Assembly: GCA_963585895.1 (NCBI GenBank)
Contig: OY757934.1
Location: 41,009,354 to 41,073,353 of the forward strand
Origin: Sepioteuthis lessoniana
Lineage: Eukaryota; Mollusca; Cephalopoda; Myopsida; Loliginidae
Direction of reading: 5' to 3'
Length of the DNA: 64,000 nucleotides
The notes beneath the pieces are model-generated. The model did no database searches, was not told the origin of the DNA, and worked only from the letters and a program-made list of their open reading frames with translations. Both the position numbers and the translations under genes were made by a program. Shown here in pieces: positions 62,185 to 64,000 of the stretch. Position 1 is the stretch's first letter. Each line of letters starts with the position of its first letter.

Positions 62185-62370
62185 TAAAAGCAAGAAAATT
62201 ATTAGTCGCTGCCCCCCAACAGACAGGACTTGACACAAGGTCAATGACCCGAAGGCCGATTATTGTGGGGATTTATGGGAAGGGAAGGTCAGGCACGGGC
62301 CGAGGCTCGAACCCTGCTGGTCTGTGCTGCTCATTGACCCACTAAATGATATGTAGGCCTAATGAGCCAA
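62185..62370 (-). mobile_element. SINE-G (tRNA-like head), single copy
   Basis: On the minus strand, TAGTGGGTCAATGAGCAGCA (A-box-like) is followed about 30 bp later by GGGTTCGAGCCTCGG (an excellent B box). A body then runs to GACCTTGTGTCAAGTCCTG and GGGGGGCAGC near 62210. The 3' part recalls the SINE-A ending (GACCTTGTGTCA...CTGCCCGAGCGG), so SINE-A and SINE-G may share a 3' module while differing in their heads. Confidence 0.6.
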
Positions 62371-63519
62371 GCAGTTTCATGAACCCAAATCTGGGTCCGA
62401 GCACGGATGCCGGGTTATAGCTTAAACTAGACAGCAAGGTCTAGTGCTATACATAGGGGACAAAGATGTCAATGTTGCTGCTCGCCCACCCGAGCCTTTC
62501 AGCCTCGAATCTGCCATTGATTTCGATACCCCATCCGGCACGAATGCCAGACGGCCCAGCCAAGGCCGGGGAAATATCTTAAAAAGGTATAATAAAAACA
62601 AAAAAGATCATGATACACGTCCGAATAATTTGCGCATATGAATCAGCTACCTCTATTTGTAGGAGGAGAGATTATGGGGAGATGGCTATTTATAGATCTC
62701 CTTTATTGTTGAAATAATCAATGATAAGTTTTGGTTCAACGGTTTTATTTTGTTTGTGACACTCCCTTATGTCTGCTATTAAGGGAAGCTACAGTTTTGG
62801 GTCCTACTCATTCTTAAGCGGGAAGCAATATATTCATATTTTTATTTATATCTTTCAACATTCCTCTGTGTATCCGAGGTGATCTTTGTAACGTTTATCA
62901 AAAAACGACGGTTATATCTAAATTTCTATCCTAACAATCCTTCCTTTTAAATCTCACTGTATCTTAACTCTTAGTCACCCTTGACTGATTAAGTAGATTT
63001 CTGAAGCTATTATCTTCATTCCCCACCCAAACAGATTTGTTTCATTTTCTTTTATATCAGGTATTACTCAGATCTGAAACGAAAAATTCAGTGATATCTT
63101 TTCTCTGATTATTAACTGAATTCCTTTAAACAAAGACTGGTAATCGCATGCTTGCTTATGACGTATTATTACATCGATACGTAAATTAAAGTTTTATACA
63201 AATCCCATTACGATAATGTAATTGTAAGGTCAGCAATAATTAAGAGTGAAAACAAAAAGAGGAGGTAAAAAAGAACCCTGCAAAACCTTTCCCCCAAAAG
63301 AAACAAAAACAAAAACAAAACAACAAAACATAAACTATTTCACGTCTTATGAGACTCAAAGTAAATTTTGTAAGAAATATTGTAGGAAAATGAAACTGAA
63401 GGAAATTTTTCTTGGGTCGTCTGCTCCGATCACCTCTAAGATTTGCACAGGCTAAGGTTGAATTATTTGTATTAGGAATACTTGATATCATGCGCAAAAA
63501 TCTCTAAAGAAACGATTCC
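62371..63519. other. unassigned stretch
   Basis: GC-richer to about 62580 (CCACCCGAGCCTTTCAGCCT), then AT-rich. The 65- and 69-residue frames near 62444 and 63246 have no recognised motif. Confidence 0.4.
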
Positions 63520-63622
63520 ACAGAAATGTAAACATGAATGAACAATGAACCTGAATCCTTAACATCTAGGCATAAAATAAAACTAGATGTGTTGACACCC
63601 CGTTAAAATAAATTGATAAATT
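63520..63622 (+). mobile_element. family D 3' fragment
   Basis: GAAATGTAAACATGAATGAA, CATCTAGGCATAAAATAAAA and GTTGACACCCCGTTAAAATA, with a degenerate AATTGATAAATT end. Confidence 0.65.
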
Positions 63623-64000
63623 TTGTGATGTTTTTAATAGCTCAAATCAAATTTGGACATTGCATTGAATTTATTTGAGATTATTTGGTGTCAAAATAAT
63701 TATATTCACATTTCGGACATGATAGAGCTTGTTCTACTTCTTTTTTCTTTTTTGTCACAGGGTAGATTAATGAAATTTTTGAATACATCACTCGGGTACC
63801 GTGCGATTTTGGTTGGAGATTGTTGGCTGTCTCTATCTTTCATGAGTTAGAATTAAAAGAAATAAATGTAAATAAATAAATAAAGAATCGATGAAAGAAA
63901 AAGAAAGAAAGAGAGAAAAAAGAAAAGCAGGATGGAAAGACAGAAGGAAAGAAAGAAAGAAAATAAAAAGAAAAAAGAAAGAAAGTTCAAGAACAGAAAA
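63623..64000. other. AT-rich then purine-rich (GAAA)n sequence
   Basis: No recognised gene. From about 63850 to the end it is A/G-rich tetranucleotide-like sequence. Confidence 0.6.

Overview
This looks like a repeat-saturated, AT-rich stretch of a metazoan nuclear genome. The best fit is a mollusc and most likely a cephalopod, possibly octopus. That is an inference from the mix of elements: several tRNA-headed SINE families, a mariner whose peptide resembles the FLJ37770-like proteins annotated in octopus, Penelope-like elements, two abundant non-LTR retrotransposon families whose 3' modules recur across marine invertebrate genomes, and very dense (CA)n, (TA)n, (GA)n, (TCTA)n and (TTA)n tracts. 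I found no convincing host gene, rRNA, functional tRNA or CRISPR. The long open frames are microsatellite read-through, antisense shadows, or remnants of transposon genes.

Layout. 1-3.8 kb: SINE tails, two SINE-A copies and microsatellites. 3.8-6.8 kb: a decayed Penelope-like element on the minus strand with a hammerhead-ribozyme-like motif in its terminal repeat. 7-9 kb: hAT transposase remnant, SINE-A with a perfect target-site duplication (TSD), LTR-like sequence, SINE-B. 9-12 kb: AT-rich, with a fold-back element. 12-15.3 kb: fragments of a (AATC)n-tailed repeat (family D), a roughly 55-bp tandem array derived from it, and a D copy carrying two nested SINEs with TSDs. 15.3-20.2 kb: low-complexity DNA, a small inverted-repeat element, a Penelope GIY-YIG endonuclease remnant, and two minus-strand fragments of LINE-Z with (TTC)n and (TTA)n tracts. 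20.3-21.4 kb: RNase H-bearing end of a third LINE. 22-27 kb: MITE-like element, SINEs, LINE-APE 3' ends, a long palindrome and a deletion-derivative mariner. 27.2-31.4 kb: an 88-bp minisatellite present as two duplicated blocks, the second passing into a 1.4-kb, 28-bp satellite with higher-order structure. 32-35.3 kb: decayed mariner, LTR-like sequences and a second deletion-derivative mariner. 36-40 kb: a run of same-strand LINE-Z fragments. 40.4-45 kb: three more mariners, one with a triplicated 5' end, plus nested SINE-As. 47-50.9 kb: SINE-As and a duplicated repeat containing a 278-bp solo LTR. 51-55.3 kb: a near full-length but dead APE-RT LINE split by a 1,032-bp solo LTR. 55.3-64 kb: LINE ends, SINEs, D copies and an inverted Penelope fragment.

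The coding remnants do not form a pathway. They are independent parasites, most with in-frame stops, frameshifts or deletions. The value of the window lies in structures that record mechanism: nested insertions with intact TSDs, solo LTRs with empty sites, a template-switch fold-back, satellite birth from a minisatellite, a shared mariner deletion junction with telomere-like filler, and putative ribozymes in Penelope terminal repeats. Family letters (SINE-A, B, C, F, G; D; LINE-Z; LINE-APE; R) are my own labels.
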